DNA of 64,000 nt from Jackrogersella multiformis (taxonomy: Eukaryota; Ascomycota; Sordariomycetes; Xylariales; Hypoxylaceae): positions 3,038,001 to 3,102,000 of the forward strand of contig CADCXD010000004.1 of assembly GCA_902806575.1 (NCBI GenBank). The letters are read 5' to 3'. The translations under genes were made by a program, and so were the position numbers. Below, one piece after another: positions 1-11,662 of this stretch (positions are counted from its first letter, which is position 1; every line of letters begins with the position of its first letter). The notes beneath the pieces are model-generated. The model made no database searches, was not told the DNA's origin, and saw nothing but the letters and a program-made list of their open reading frames with translations.

Positions 1-727
1 CAGCCTTGGAGATAGTCGAGTTAATCAGTCAAGTGCACATACCAGGCGCTAATACCACTAAGGGTTCAGTAGTTGCCGTGAATCTTACCTATTATAACTA
101 CGGATAACCTTGGAACTCTTGGAACTATTATTATTTTATTAGTTTATTACACAAACTTCTACTCGTTCACTCATCTCTTCCGTTCAACCTAATTCGACTG
201 TTTCGAGTTACATTTTCTATTGAAGAAATCGACCTTCGTCATCACATGTCGAGATTGGTCCTCAAGATAATTGTGATTGACCTTAATTTATTAACGGGTT
301 CCTCCGTTGACGGTGGCGGGATCCCCTGAGGTCATCTCATGTACTATTAGCATTCGACTGGACTGCAGACAGCTTCGAAGTGAAACATCTGGTGATTCCC
401 AATCCCTGATATCCTTCAAGGTTCTTACCAGAAAGAACTTATAGAAGGTATCTAGGTATTGTGTTTGGTCGAATTCGAGTTCGAGCTCAATGATTGGTAC
501 ACAAGCTCTGCTGGGACCTTCCATCTAAACATATCCGATTACATGGAAGCGACGAGTCGGCCTAAGTTGTCACCAACTAATTCTTAAAAGGAAATGATAT
601 TATCAAATGTGACAGGGCTAGAAGGAAGTCGCATTATAAAAATAAGAAATCGGGGCTGGGGGAGAACCGGGTTAGCTTTATTTCTCTGGATCTCAAGGTA
701 ACTCTCTCTCGATTACTTACTTTCGCC
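1..727. other. Upstream intergenic region with TATA-like box
   Basis: No gene is supported here. A TATA-like stretch (TATAAAAATA, 635-644) lies 84 nt before the start codon at 728 and is a reasonable promoter element for that gene. On the minus strand 291-524 stays open for 77 codons, but it has no recognisable domain and contains a GTAAGA that could be an intron donor. It may be a fragment or chance, so it is not called. Confidence 0.4.
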
Positions 728-2959
728 ATGCCATTTCATCGGTGGGGAACAAATGAATATGAAGATTACCGACGTCGTCCTTATGGATATGAGCCTAATC
801 GTTACGAGTCTTATAAACCAGCCGACGATAAGAGATCACCCCTTGATCATAGTAGGAACTCTGACCTAGCTCGGGATCAAAGTCGTGATATGGAGCAAGG
901 TCGGCGCGATCCTAAGGATGCGAGAGATGCGAGAGATGCGCGCGAGTCTAGAGGACCGCGAAGTCCGCGTATTCATCCTAGTAGGAGAGGCCTCCAGATA
1001 GACACGAAGGTCGTTGAGGGTCCCAGGCGGTCCTCATCGTCGACTCAGTCTGCTGCTGGTGGGCTAAGCACTGCTCCTCCTACTGAACCTGGTGAGTTTG
1101 ATTTCTTGATAACCTGCTAAACCACCATCCTAATATGCTCAATAGCCGTTGATAGAATATCAAAGTTGAACAGCCTACAAAGTTCTATTGTCACCCCTAC
1201 TATCACCCCTACTGTTACCCCTACTATTCCAAAGGCTAGAGATCCTAAGGTGCAAGATGTATTTGATGTTGTTTATAAGTGGAATGAGACTTCGCAAGAG
1301 CGCATGCTCTTAAAGTTACGAAAAGAGAAGCTTTTACGCGAGGATCAGAGACGACAATCTGAGCTTAGTAAAATCGGGAACAAAGTTGACGACTACGCGC
1401 CGTATTCCGAGTTTCAAAAACGATTCGAAGAAAGAGGGAAGGTAGATGGCGAAAATATATCTAAGCAGCTTTCCGAACTCGATCGGCAATATGCGGAAGA
1501 TATAGAAAAAGTCGTTTCTGCCCTAGCCTCTCACACACCTACCAATCCCCATGCAGCAGCCCAGACTGCATCACTATCAAAACTGGAAGCCGAATTCGCA
1601 AAGTTTCAGAAAAGTGTTTCTGAGCAGCAAAAACAGGCAACTGAAGCGCAAGCAAAAATCCAAGATCTGCTCAACGATCAAGAAAAATCAAATAAAGCTT
1701 TCGACGCCCTAGATAAGGATTTTAAGACTTTGAAGTCTGATCACACAGCTCTGAAAACCGAAAACTCGGAACTCAAACAGGAGATTGCAGACCTCAATTC
1801 CGCTAAGCCAGCTCAAGATGGCCTGGATCGATTGGCCAAGGACCTGCAGTCCTTCGTGACTAGGGTGGATGTAATAGAAAGCAAAATGAATGCTTTCACG
1901 GAGAAGGTTGAAGATCTTGATATGGAGACATATAATGAGATTCTCGAGACGTGGATTGACCACGATTTCAAAAACAAAGTCTTCTCTAATGAAACATCGA
2001 CCACAACCCTACGTGAAACCCTCCAGACATTCCAAGAGTCAACTACGTCCCGGTTTAATGAGAACGACACACTGTTTCAAAAGATAAGAAAAGCCCTTGA
2101 AGCATTGGAAAATGCACGACAGGCTGCTCCCCAGCCAAACGGCCAGACGTCAGGGAAGAGTGAGCTCGCGATACAGGCTCTTGTTGAGGAGAAACTTAAT
2201 TCTCTCAACGAGATTATTCAGAAAACTGTTGCTGATTCTGGCGATGCCTGTGCCGAGATGGTCGATGAGATAAGACTTCGCGTCGATAATGTTGAAACAA
2301 TCGTCAATGCATTAGGTCGACCTGATGTTCACTCTAAGGATTCTAACATGGTGAAGCAAGTTGGTGCCTTGCAGCAGAATGCGACACAGCGAGACTTGGA
2401 CTTGCAACGTCTTGTGGGTCGTATTGAGTCAATCGAGGGCCAAAAGCTTAGTCTAAGGATCGATAGTGTCGGCATGGATCTTGCCAATCTCGAGAAGAAG
2501 GTGCAAAGCTTTCAGGAGAGCAACGTTGGTAGAGGAGCAGTTAACCCCGAGGCTTTCGTAAAGCTCGTCAAACCCGATATAGAGGACGCCAGGAGGAGAT
2601 TCGATTCCTTAGAAATGATTGTCCGACAATTAGACGACCAGTGGTCAAACCTCAGCTCGAAGCAGATGGCCGGAATCATTCTTCAGCAGCTAGATCCTTA
2701 CGCTCAGCGTAACGAAGCACGGGCTCTCGCCGCCGAGAAAGAGCTTGCGCAATTGAAGAACAAGATCCTGAATGTCGAAAAAAGCTTTCTTCTCAAAGTA
2801 GAGGCGGACAGAAAAATTGCCGATATTACAAAGATGTCTTCATCAGATGGGAAAAGGCAAGCTTCCTCAGGCCCACCGACTGAGGACTCGACAAAGAAAA
2901 GGAAGCTTGGCTCAAACGGCCAATATGCCACTCTCCGCAGCAATAGTAATAACCTATGA
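728..2959 (+). CDS. Coiled-coil protein, probably nuclear (hypothetical)
   Basis: Two exons, 728-1091 and 1146-2959, joined across a 54-bp intron (donor GTGAGT at 1092, acceptor ATAG at 1142-1145). The frame is continuous across the join and gives 725 residues. Residues 1-121 are charged and disordered, rich in Arg, Asp and Tyr, with a short DAR repeat near 64-72. A TPTITPTVTPTIP repeat follows around 138-150. Most of residues 165-600 has heptad-like Leu/Lys/Glu spacing typical of long coiled coils. The C-terminus contains KKRKLG, a nuclear-localisation-like motif. I recognise no enzyme domain; a structural or scaffold role is inference. It is convergent with the Pth2 gene downstream. The start is chosen because it is the first ATG after the TATA-like box and is in frame with the spliced product. 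Confidence 0.75.
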
Positions 2960-3651
2960 ACTTTACCCAATTCCAACCACTGTTAGTGATGGCTTTGCTC
3001 CATCCACGTGGGTTTTTGGAAGTTGTGATTCCGCGAAGATTTGAGGGCGAAGTGACTTCACAACATCAAAATTCGAGTTGTATTTTACATTCGCCATCAG
3101 GCGTTTGCAGTTCGCAGCAGGAATAAAACTTATCCCTGAGCTACAGCTCTAGGCACGGAGGAGGAACATACGAAGATCTGCATTTGTTTGAATTGTTTTG
3201 CTCAAAGGATGCATTACTACAACAATACCCCTTTGCGTTCATGCTCTCAGGAGAGTATTTCGGAAGGCAGGATTAGCAAAAGGCGAGAGGTCGCAAGGTG
3301 ATGACCCTCGAGAAGATGGAAAGGTTTTGGCAAGGAGGAGGTTCAAGTGAGTTTCAGTAGCCCGGAGCTAGTGTCTTTCCCAAATAACGGGACGACGGTA
3401 TCTGGAGTTCTGTAGGACCTCAGTACCGTATCGGAGACCTCCGGGGAAACATTGTCAAATAAAAAGTTGACTTCGTTGTTAATCGTACTTTATTAAGTAG
3501 TCTGCAAACGTGCCGCCTGTGGATATATCATTAGAATCCGCTACGTTTTATGATGCCCATTTCCCCATGTCTATATGCCCCGTCCGCAATTTTTCATGGT
3601 CTATGTATGTACCCATCGTGCCCGACATATTTCCCAGAGTCCCCTTCACCC
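2960..3651. other. Intergenic region between convergent genes
   Basis: This interval holds the 3' flanks of the coiled-coil gene (+) and the Pth2 gene (-). I see no ORF with coding character, repeat or RNA gene. Confidence 0.5.
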
Positions 3652-4523
3652 TCAAAGCAGCTTAAGCCCGCCCGTGACCCTATCAATGACGCTCTTAGGC
3701 GCGGGACCGACACCCAGCACCGTCAGGCTGCCGGGGTCGATCTGCGTGCGGCCGGCGTCCTGGATGACCTCGGCGGTGACGCCAAGGCCGCGCGCCTTGG
3801 CCATCAACTCCAGCAGCTCGCCCTCGGACTTCACCTGCACGGCGATCTTGGCCTGGCCGCGGCGCTCCCACCGCTGCAGCAGCTTGGCTTCGGGCGACGA
3901 GGCGCCGCGCGAGGCCGCCTTGCTGAGGGTCTTGTAGCATGCCAGGGTTGCGTGGGAGCATTGCGCCGCGATTTTACCTGTGGGGGGAGGGGCGGGTTAG
4001 TAAACGTAAAAATATAAAAGTGGGAGGTAGGTAGGTAAGATGTTTTTGGAGGTATGTTTGGAGGTGTATTTGGTAGACTGGGAGCGGACGAACCTTTTGT
4101 CATGCCTAGATCCGTTCGCACGACTAGGACCAGCTTGCACTCCTCGTTTGCGGGAGCTTCGGCTATTGGATTTGTGGCAGTGGTCTTATCTGCCGCCTCT
4201 TCCTCCTTTTCTGTCTGAGCAGCCTTCTTTTTGGACTTCTTCGGCTTGGGCATCCTAAGCCCGTCCCGTCGGTCAGCGTCCTCGCCGTTTGTCCAGTTGG
4301 GAGCGTGGTCTAGGATCGTGTCGTCTTCGTCGATGTCGGATTCGTCGCTTTCGACTGGGTCGTCGATGTTGCTTCGTCGCTCGGAAGCTAGGGCCGGCGA
4401 GACGAGGAGGTACCCCCGGATCGTGTATATGCCGAACATGAAACCGGATATGAAGGCTACGATGCTTGTGGAGAGGAGCATCGTGGTGGGGGTTAGGAGG
4501 AGGTTACTTGATCTGTCTGCCAT
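3652..4523 (-). CDS. PTH2: Peptidyl-tRNA hydrolase 2, membrane-anchored
   Basis: Pth2-type hydrolases cleave the ester bond of peptidyl-tRNA and so recycle tRNA from stalled translation; fungal and animal forms are anchored at mitochondria. Exons are 4523-4094 and 3977-3652 with a 116-bp intron (donor GTTCGT, acceptor CACAG), giving 251 residues. Residues about 16-40 form a hydrophobic membrane segment (FISGFMFGIYTIRGYLL). An acidic and lysine-rich linker follows. The catalytic domain starts near residue 130 with KLVLVVRTDLGMTKGKIAAQ followed by CSHA. The C-terminal signature DAGRTQIDPGSLTVLGVGPAP is also characteristic of Pth2. The intron splits the codon for the Gly after GMTK, and without the splice the catalytic domain would be lost. 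The 3' exon is clearly more GC-rich than the surrounding DNA. Confidence 0.93.
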
Positions 4524-7029
4524 CTTGTCGGATGAGGTAGAGAGTTGAGGTACAAAGGGTAGAATAGGGGGTAGGTAGAGGAGTAGCCCTTGATTGTTCT
4601 GCCTTTGATGGCAAGGCTGTTGGTATACTTTCGTTGCTGTTATATAATAGTATCCTGAATTCGATTTATTAATTCGGAGACTGAGAGATCAAATAAGACG
4701 AAATATGTATTTCACAGCTGGAATTTGATTTAGAAAAAAATTGTTGAAATTATGAGGCTGACAAGCTGCGAGGCTGTAGGTATACTATTTTTTTCTAGGA
4801 TCTTAATAAACGAAACAAAAAAAAGTTTAAGAATCTCACTGCAAGACGCGACATGAAGCACCCCACGTCAGCCTTACGTTCCATGCGAGCCTGCCTGGGT
4901 TACTTTATCAATAGGTAGTTGCAACCCTTGCTGCCTTCCAAGTTCTTTGCCGGCGGCTCTAATTATAGAATCACCCCTCCGTATTTATAGCAAATAGCTT
5001 GATCTACCTCCTATTTGTACCTACATATGTATGTATGTGTGTAGGTGCTATATATAAAGAAGTTGATTGTGACTGTGGAACATCTACATCTATTATAAGT
5101 GAAGCAATTCTATTCTACTATAGGTTAGTATTCCCCCATGAGAAAATCCCATGTTGTGCTGCCCATCGAGAGACATTTCTCGCTTAACGGAATTATCGTA
5201 CATGTTCGGAAATGCAGAGCTCGGCAGAAGGAGGCAGATGGAATACATCCGTAGGCACGCTGCTGGCTGCTCGATTTACCTCCAGTACCTAGTCTGCTTG
5301 GTGAAAGCCGTAATCGGTTAGGTACGCGTAGATAGGCAGATGGAGTAGCAGTCGGGTGCAAATGATGCAATTCTAGTGGCCTAGCACCTGCGCCGTCTTG
5401 GTATCTCACAGCATCTATCCAATGATCAATCCCATCATATCATCCCGACGCATGGGAACCTTGGCCAAGCAAGCCACATAAAGCCACATTAAATCCCACT
5501 TTGCAAACCTTTGGGAACAGGATGGACCTTGAAACCGTGCGGGTACGTACCTAGGTACCTTCTAAGGTTGTGCGCTAAGTTTTAATCCGGCATCGAGTTG
5601 TCAGCGAAGGTAGGTACTAGGTACCAAGTGACAGAGCAAGCGGCAAGCAAACATTTAGTGTACTAGTACCTAGGTACCTAGGTATATAGGTGAGTAACGA
5701 CGGGGAAACTCTAGGTAGGGATCCATCTTTTCTGCCCCTGTTCGCCCATTCCGAACCAACTCTGTCACCACCCGGTCCCTCACCAAAGGGGACTTTTTCA
5801 AGGCTTAATCAACCCTAAGCTGGAAAGCGACCATACAGCCATACTGTAACATCCCTGCATTTTATTGTGTACCTAGTACCTAAGTACCTAGTCAGTCAAG
5901 GTTGGCGTACGCTGCCGTCGCTACGTCCCTACTTTCACGTCCGTACCCTACCTGCCTACCTGCCTACCTGCCTACCTGCCTACACCTAACCTGCCTACAC
6001 CTAACCTACCTACCTACACTACGACTGCTACTTGCTATTACGACTACGACTACTACTACTACCTACTACTTACTCTACGATCGGTTTTCACCCACTTCAC
6101 CAACATCTTCCCGCTGCCGATCATAACGCATCATCTACATACAACAAATAATCATCGGCACGGCACACCATTTTCGACTTCCTGACTCTTCTTATTTTCC
6201 CCTTCCACTTTACCTTCCCCGACGAGCCTCACCCTTTATCCCTTGTTCTCCGCCGTAAACATCCACTTGCTTTTTTTCGCATCCCGGTCATCTTTTTTCC
6301 CCTTCTCTCTCTCTCTCGTAATCATTCGCCGACGCGAGCCACAATTTGATGAGCGATGCGCCGGGCCGAATGTCACGAGGATTTATTGGAGGCTGGATAA
6401 GACAGCAAATGATGTCTACGCGACAACAATAGCCTGTGTTCATCTATTGCATTGCATTGTATTGTATTATACTGTGCCGTACAGGATCACGGTGTGCGGA
6501 GGGTCAGAGCGAGCGTCACCATCACCATCGCCATCACCATCGCACCCAACCCTGAGGTTAGTTGATACATTCTATTACTTCCTAAAGCACCTACCTACAT
6601 ACCGCATACCTAAACCCACAGGTAGCCTGCCTCATATCACCTACATACCACCTACATACCCATGATAATGCTTTTTTTCTTACTGTGTTACCTATCTCCA
6701 TTGTTTCCAATTCAACCAATGCCCATCTAATTGAGTATATCTCCGCCATTGCTTGTACTTACCTAGGTATATACACACGTCAAAATGTTCTTGGTTCTTC
6801 GGATCATATGTTTCTATCTGCCCATTCTATAGCGACGAGCTAATCTGACATGCTGAACTTTTAAAAATGTAGATATCCCGTCTTATCGCAACATATCGCA
6901 TTCTGATGATATCTCCAAAGCTGCACCTACACACCTAGTCAGCATCAAACCCCCAAACCGCGCTTTCTTTCATGATCTTGGCACCAAGTTCGCGTGCAAC
7001 ATTTCGAAGTTGCATGAACAAAGAAAACC
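4524..7029. promoter_or_regulatory. Long divergent intergenic region, palindromes and pyrimidine-rich 5' leader
   Basis: These 2.5 kb separate the divergently transcribed Pth2 gene and the gene at 7030. They contain three perfect TACCTAGGTA palindromes (5548-5557, 5667-5676, 5675-5684) with near copies at 5612 and 5870, plus another at 6760-6769. A pyrimidine-rich part from about 5900 to 6330 includes CTAC/CCTG microsatellites and is probably promoter or 5' leader of the downstream gene. Short ORFs here (for example at 5902 and 6243) follow simple repeats and are not credible genes. Confidence 0.45.
5946..6029. repeat. CCTACCTG / CTAC microsatellite
   Basis: Four successive CCTGCCTA-type units are followed by CTAACCTGCCTACAC and CTAC units. 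The region lies in the presumed leader or promoter of the gene at 7030. A CTACGACTACTACTAC stretch follows near 6035-6065, and a CACCAT repeat lies near 6518-6546. Confidence 0.8.
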
Positions 7030-9273
7030 ATGGAGGAAGCGACCAAGACGATTGACACATTAGTTAAAAACATCTTGCCCTTCAAAGCACATTACCTATC
7101 ACTCGACACGACGCGCCGATACCGACCGCACGCACACGACAAGAGGTTAGAAGAAGACGTCTTCACACCTCTCCAATACACCACATTTGTTAGCGACGCA
7201 GAACGTGGCATTCTCCTTACTCGAGCATACTTCGACGTACGAGAAGAACCCATAAATCCTGCCAATGCGACTGATACCCCGACACCTAAGAGAAGCGACC
7301 CTAATAAACCCAAGACGAAACTGTCCTTGAAAGACTACAAGAACAGGAAGAAGTCTCCTGACGGCGAAGAGCCGCCCAAATCAGGATCGCAGCCCACCAA
7401 GACGAATGCGCCTTCAAAGAAGCATCTAGACCCGGTTGTAGACGAGATGGAGGACCACCGTATTGTCAAGAAGGGGACACTTGACACGAAAGCTGGCCTG
7501 AAGTCCGAGGCGCGTCGCCATCGCAGTCCGTCACCGGAGAGGAAAAAGCGATTTGCAGAAGTCGAACAGGACTCTAAGCCGGCGAAACGAAGCAAGGTTG
7601 AACATGTCACGCCCAATTCTACAAACCCACGTCTTAATAGAGATCACACCCTCCTCCAAAAGTCTGAGCGGATGGTATCTTCTGAAAAGAAGCACCTGAA
7701 AGACACGAAAGCTCTCCCGATCACTAACGGAAAATCGGCCCCGGCGAGCATTGGGCACAAAGGAGTTTCCCCCAGGCCCGGTGCTCATATAAATGGCTCA
7801 CAGAAGCTTGTCAAGAGCAAGGATGGGCCAGATAAGAAGACGGAGAGCAATCCGAGCTCTAAAGCGCACTACGTGCCACCATTACTATCTCCAATTGATA
7901 TGTCAGAATACGTAGATGACGACCCCAAAGCCCCACGTCCCAGCCCCAAGAAGAAACCGGTGGACTCGAACAGCCTAAAGCCACCGTTGAAGAAGAATCG
8001 GGAAGATCGCGAGCCATCTCCTAGTCCTAAGAAGCGCAAGATCCCACCCCTCCTATCCCCAACACTCCCACCTATTGTACTTGAGGAGTTGGCAAGGACG
8101 AACAAGTCAACTTCGTCAAAGGACTTGAGTCAAAGGAGTAGTCAACTTTCGGACTCTCCTAATGGGCAGAAGAAAGCCCCGAAACCCTCAAAGCGCGAAG
8201 AAACCATCCATGTGGACAGCAACAAAGGACAGCGGGAGTCACTGATGGTTACGCTAAAGTACAAAAAACGAAATATCAAAACTGTAGAACGGCTCCTAGC
8301 CTTACCACCTATCGGAAAGAAGAAGAGCGATCTGCTGAAGAAAGAGGAGCGCATGGCCCGCGATCGTTCCGACAGTTTGGAACCCGGAACTGCACGTAAG
8401 CGTCCCATTCCCGCAGCGGATACTAGCGAGGCGACCAAACGACCCAAGACCACCGAGAACATACGCCCAACAACCCCACCGCGACAGTCATCGGCAATGA
8501 CGCGAGTCGCATCCAATAGTTCCCAAGCTGGCACTCCAGGAGTCGCAAACGGCCTTACCCCTGCTGCGCAACCGCCTGAACGACGGCGCCCACCTATCGA
8601 CCCAGAAAAGGTAGCGAGGTTGTTGTCAAGGGCCTCGAATATCATCCAGCTTGCCATCAAATTAAAACATGAGCGAGATGCGGTCTTGAAGAAGCAAACG
8701 GAAGGGATTCCAGAACGCGACCGTCAAGTTGCCATTTCTGCTGGTATCCAGTGTCTGGTTTCGTTTCTACTCGGCTTCAAACTACAGAGCGATGCTGCCG
8801 ACCTAGAACGCAAACCCGGTTCAATCCGGTCGCTGAGAGAACTATTGGCCTTATTTCGAGTAACTAGAGCCGACTGTGCTAGGCATAACGCTCTGACTGC
8901 GCTGATATTGCGCCTTCAGGGCATTTGCTTTGTTCAGATCGGCCGTGTAGCGTGGTCATATCCTCATGACCACGAGTTTGCCAACCTGATGGTTACAAAT
9001 TCCAAGGACCAGCAAGAAACCTGGAGATTAGCCGATAACGCCCGCAGAGCCATGGGCGTATACGATGGGAGCTCCAAATCAGACGATGGAGGCTCGATAG
9101 GCAAGCTCATCGATCGACTTGGACCATGGACGACACCCGAAGAAGCTATACCGATCACCCTCGAAGTTCTACGTAGGGTCATGCAGGCGAGCGGCCCATG
9201 GAAGCCAGCCGAGGCTCTGACTAAAGTCGGACATTCTGTAACGAATGGAGCCTCTACCTCGAACCAGAACTAG
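7030..9273 (+). CDS. Large disordered nuclear protein with C-terminal helical domain, possibly AFF4/Ebp1-like
   Basis: Single exon of 747 residues; start ACCATGG is a good context. The N-terminal 75 residues look globular. Residues about 80-500 are Lys/Pro/Ser-rich and disordered, with PPLLSP motifs (PPLLSPID and PPLLSPTLPP) and a conserved-looking short motif VTLKYKKRNIKTVERLL. Residues about 515-730 are predicted helical (RLLSRASNIIQLAIKLKHERD, then AISAGIQCLVSFLLGFKLQSDA). The order of long disordered arm plus C-terminal helices with a KLKHERD-type start recalls the C-terminal homology domain of the AF4/FMR2 family. Fission yeast Ebp1, an Ell1-Eaf1 elongation-complex subunit, is described as distantly AFF4-like. 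That assignment is inference; what is firm is a conserved-type nuclear protein. It is convergent with LIN1. Confidence 0.7.
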   Translation: MEEATKTIDTLVKNILPFKAHYLSLDTTRRYRPHAHDKRLEEDVFTPLQYTTFVSDAERGILLTRAYFDVREEPINPANATDTPTPKRSDPNKPKTKLSLKDYKNRKKSPDGEEPPKSGSQPTKTNAPSKKHLDPVVDEMEDHRIVKKGTLDTKAGLKSEARRHRSPSPERKKRFAEVEQDSKPAKRSKVEHVTPNSTNPRLNRDHTLLQKSERMVSSEKKHLKDTKALPITNGKSAPASIGHKGVSPRPGAHINGSQKLVKSKDGPDKKTESNPSSKAHYVPPLLSPIDMSEYVDDDPKAPRPSPKKKPVDSNSLKPPLKKNREDREPSPSPKKRKIPPLLSPTLPPIVLEELARTNKSTSSKDLSQRSSQLSDSPNGQKKAPKPSKREETIHVDSNKGQRESLMVTLKYKKRNIKTVERLLALPPIGKKKSDLLKKEERMARDRSDSLEPGTARKRPIPAADTSEATKRPKTTENIRPTTPPRQSSAMTRVASNSSQAGTPGVANGLTPAAQPPERRRPPIDPEKVARLLSRASNIIQLAIKLKHERDAVLKKQTEGIPERDRQVAISAGIQCLVSFLLGFKLQSDAADLERKPGSIRSLRELLALFRVTRADCARHNALTALILRLQGICFVQIGRVAWSYPHDHEFANLMVTNSKDQQETWRLADNARRAMGVYDGSSKSDDGGSIGKLIDRLGPWTTPEEAIPITLEVLRRVMQASGPWKPAEALTKVGHSVTNGASTSNQN

Positions 9274-10354
9274 AATTGGTGCCACCGAACCGAACAAGAC
9301 ATATACTTTTCGTGGTGGCGCTAGTGTGCATCTTAATGTATATTATGAACCATGATTCCTACGACATGATACCAAAACATTCACTTCATTACTTACAAGT
9401 CTGCAACAATTCCTTCCAAGTTTGGGTATTTAGGATGTGAGGACATAGGTCATGGTCGACCCGGAATTATTGGCATGCGCGGCGTCTCGCTGGAACGGAC
9501 GGATAAGGGGGGGAGCTAGGTGAAATCCTGTACAGCTAATACGGCTCAGGACATTAAGGGTTGATTGATTTTGATACGCGATTCAGTCAGATGAGCGGGA
9601 CTTCAGAAAAAAAAGGCTAGATGCACTTAGTGTTCTTCATATAAGGAGAGATGGTTGAGGAAGGGTGGTCAGCCCCTAATCGGCGGCTGTTGTGTATTTT
9701 TTTTCCTTCTTCGGCAGCGGTTGCGCTGCTTCGATGATATCCCGCCGGCACGGCCGAGCAAAACGGTACTTTGAATGGTTACCTATATGTCAAACTTGCT
9801 ATGCTATCTTTGCTGATTGTGACATTGGTGTTGATGCTCTGAGCTTATGTCTGGTTATCATTAAGGTGATGATGGTGAGGTATTATCTCAAGTCAATAAT
9901 CCCCCATATTTTACTGTGATTATTACTATCAGAATGCTTTTTGACCGAGTTTGCGACACGCTGGTCGTAGAGCTTAGTAGATTAATAAGCCTTAAGATAC
10001 CTATACGTTAAACTGATGAGACAACTCTAGTTATAGAAGTAAAGGGGACTGAGTGGATCTAGAGGGGGCATTGAAGCTACAGTAACGATGGGGGCTATAT
10101 AGCTACCTTCTACATTGAAGCTCCAACACATCCATAGATACCTACCTAGGTAGTGACGGCTCTCGTGTTTAACGTGGCTGAAACATGGTAGTATATTAGT
10201 CTGCACGTAGCAATATGCTTATTTGGATAGGCACAATTATACACGTCTTTATTCGTCAAACATAGACCACATAGACAACTAAAGGTCCATTCGAGGCATG
10301 ACCATTGAACACACTGATGATATCACTCGTCTGCAGTCCCGCGAGACGTCATAA
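9274..10354. other. Intergenic region between convergent genes
   Basis: This interval holds the 3' flanks of the gene at 7030 (+) and LIN1 (-). One TACCTAGGTA palindrome lies at 10143-10152. The 75-codon ORF at 9692-9919 has no coding character and is not called. Confidence 0.45.
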
Positions 10355-11662
10355 TCATACAAAGTCGGCAACACGAGTCCAGCTGTCATCACCAGCTTCC
10401 TTGAACTCGACGCCCTCCCCGAAGTAGCCTGCGTCTTGCCAGGCCTTCATGGTAGGCCCGTCAAACGGCCCTTGCTTGTCGGCGTTGTCTCTGCCGTCTA
10501 TCCACCGGTACTCCCACATCTTGGTTATAAGCGCCGCCTTGACCTCCTTTTGCGGCTCGACCCACGGCTCATCCGCTTCACGCGCGTACTCGCGGATCAG
10601 GCGCTCTCTTTCCCGCTCGTAGATATCGGGTCGGTCTCGCCCGAGTAGCTTGTCCGCGGCCTCGGTGATGGCGTTGATAGCTTCCCTGATGCGGGTCTGC
10701 TCTGGGTCTTCCGGGGGTTTCTCGGCATCCGTGTCCATGGCGTCGGGTTTTTGCTTCTTCTGCTTCCACTTGGGGATTTTCTTCGTTTTTGTTTGACTTC
10801 GGCCTAGTCGCGCTAGAGCTTCCAACGACGTCTCGCCGCGATCTAGTTGCAGAATCAGGGACTTGAGCAGATCTGAAGTCAAGGCGCTGTCGTCGTCTTT
10901 GCGCTTCTGTCGCTGCTCGGCCTCGCGCCGCTCGTGGGCCTCGGCGGCTTTCTTCATGTCCTTTTTGCTGACGCCTTCTAGCCACTTGTCGTGGACTGCA
11001 TCGGGGTCCATAGCCTTGCGCACGAAGTTGCCGGCCTCGTCGAACCGTCCCTCTTCGCTCTCGGCTTTGAGGTTGAAAGCTTCGACTTTGGGGGCGTGCT
11101 TCTTTAGGCCGCCGGCACCGATTTCTTCGTCGAGTCCTTCTTCTTGGATCGCAAGCTCGATGGCTTCTTCGTCGTCGTCTTCGGAAGATTCCCCGTCTAG
11201 GTGGATGCGTCCGCCGGATTTCGATGCGGCTTCCTGACCTAGGATTTCTGCGATGTCCACGAATTTGACTTCCTTGCTCTTCTTCCCCGTCAAGGGGTCT
11301 ACGGTCTCGTCTTTCTCTTCGCCATCTTCTTCGGCTGCAAACATGTCGTCCATGTCCTCGTCGTCTTTCTTCGGCTTGGATTTCGACGCACGCAATGTGC
11401 CTAGCTCCTCGCGATCGGAATCCGAGTCATAGCCGTCGATATTCACGGCTCGCCGCTTCGTCGCAGCGCTGCCACGGATGACTTCGGCATCGGCTTCTAG
11501 GTATGCGTCATCCTCGTCGTCTTCGTCTTCTATGTCGGGTGCAAGCGCGGACGGATTCCTCACGTCGAATTTAACCTTCTTGGAGTTTGGTCCTGCATGA
11601 TGCGTTCGCGCGTAGTTCTCCCCGGCGCGCTTCGGACGCGCAGCGCTATATCTCGAAGACAT
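10355..11662 (-). CDS. LIN1: LIN1/CD2BP2-like GYF-domain protein of the U5 snRNP
   Basis: Yeast Lin1 (Snu40) and human CD2BP2 associate with the U5 snRNP and bind proline-rich splicing proteins through a C-terminal GYF domain. This single-exon gene encodes 435 residues. The N-terminus is basic (RYSAARPKRAGENY) and carries the family motif KKVKFDVRNPSALAPD. An acidic stretch of D/E runs follows, then EGRFDEAGNFVRK, which is typical of this family. The GYF domain occupies about residues 380-435, with W383-x-Y385, GPF at 398-400, W408 and GYF at 412-414, all canonical ligand-groove positions. The gene is divergent from UFD1 across 607 bp, so a shared promoter is possible. Confidence 0.92.
   Translation of the reverse strand: MSSRYSAARPKRAGENYARTHHAGPNSKKVKFDVRNPSALAPDIEDEDDEDDAYLEADAEVIRGSAATKRRAVNIDGYDSDSDREELGTLRASKSKPKKDDEDMDDMFAAEEDGEEKDETVDPLTGKKSKEVKFVDIAEILGQEAASKSGGRIHLDGESSEDDDEEAIELAIQEEGLDEEIGAGGLKKHAPKVEAFNLKAESEEGRFDEAGNFVRKAMDPDAVHDKWLEGVSKKDMKKAAEAHERREAEQRQKRKDDDSALTSDLLKSLILQLDRGETSLEALARLGRSQTKTKKIPKWKQKKQKPDAMDTDAEKPPEDPEQTRIREAINAITEAADKLLGRDRPDIYERERERLIREYAREADEPWVEPQKEVKAALITKMWEYRWIDGRDNADKQGPFDGPTMKAWQDAGYFGEGVEFKEAGDDSWTRVADFV

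Noticed and set aside
291..524. 77-codon minus-strand ORF upstream of the first gene
   Set aside because: No recognisable domain, no paired splice context and near the window edge; cannot be told from chance.
5902..6665. ORFs of 74 and 140 codons upstream of 7030
   Set aside because: They follow CT-rich microsatellites and leader-like sequence; composition is low complexity.
8142..8660. 172-codon minus-strand ORF
   Set aside because: Antisense shadow of the 747-residue gene at 7030.
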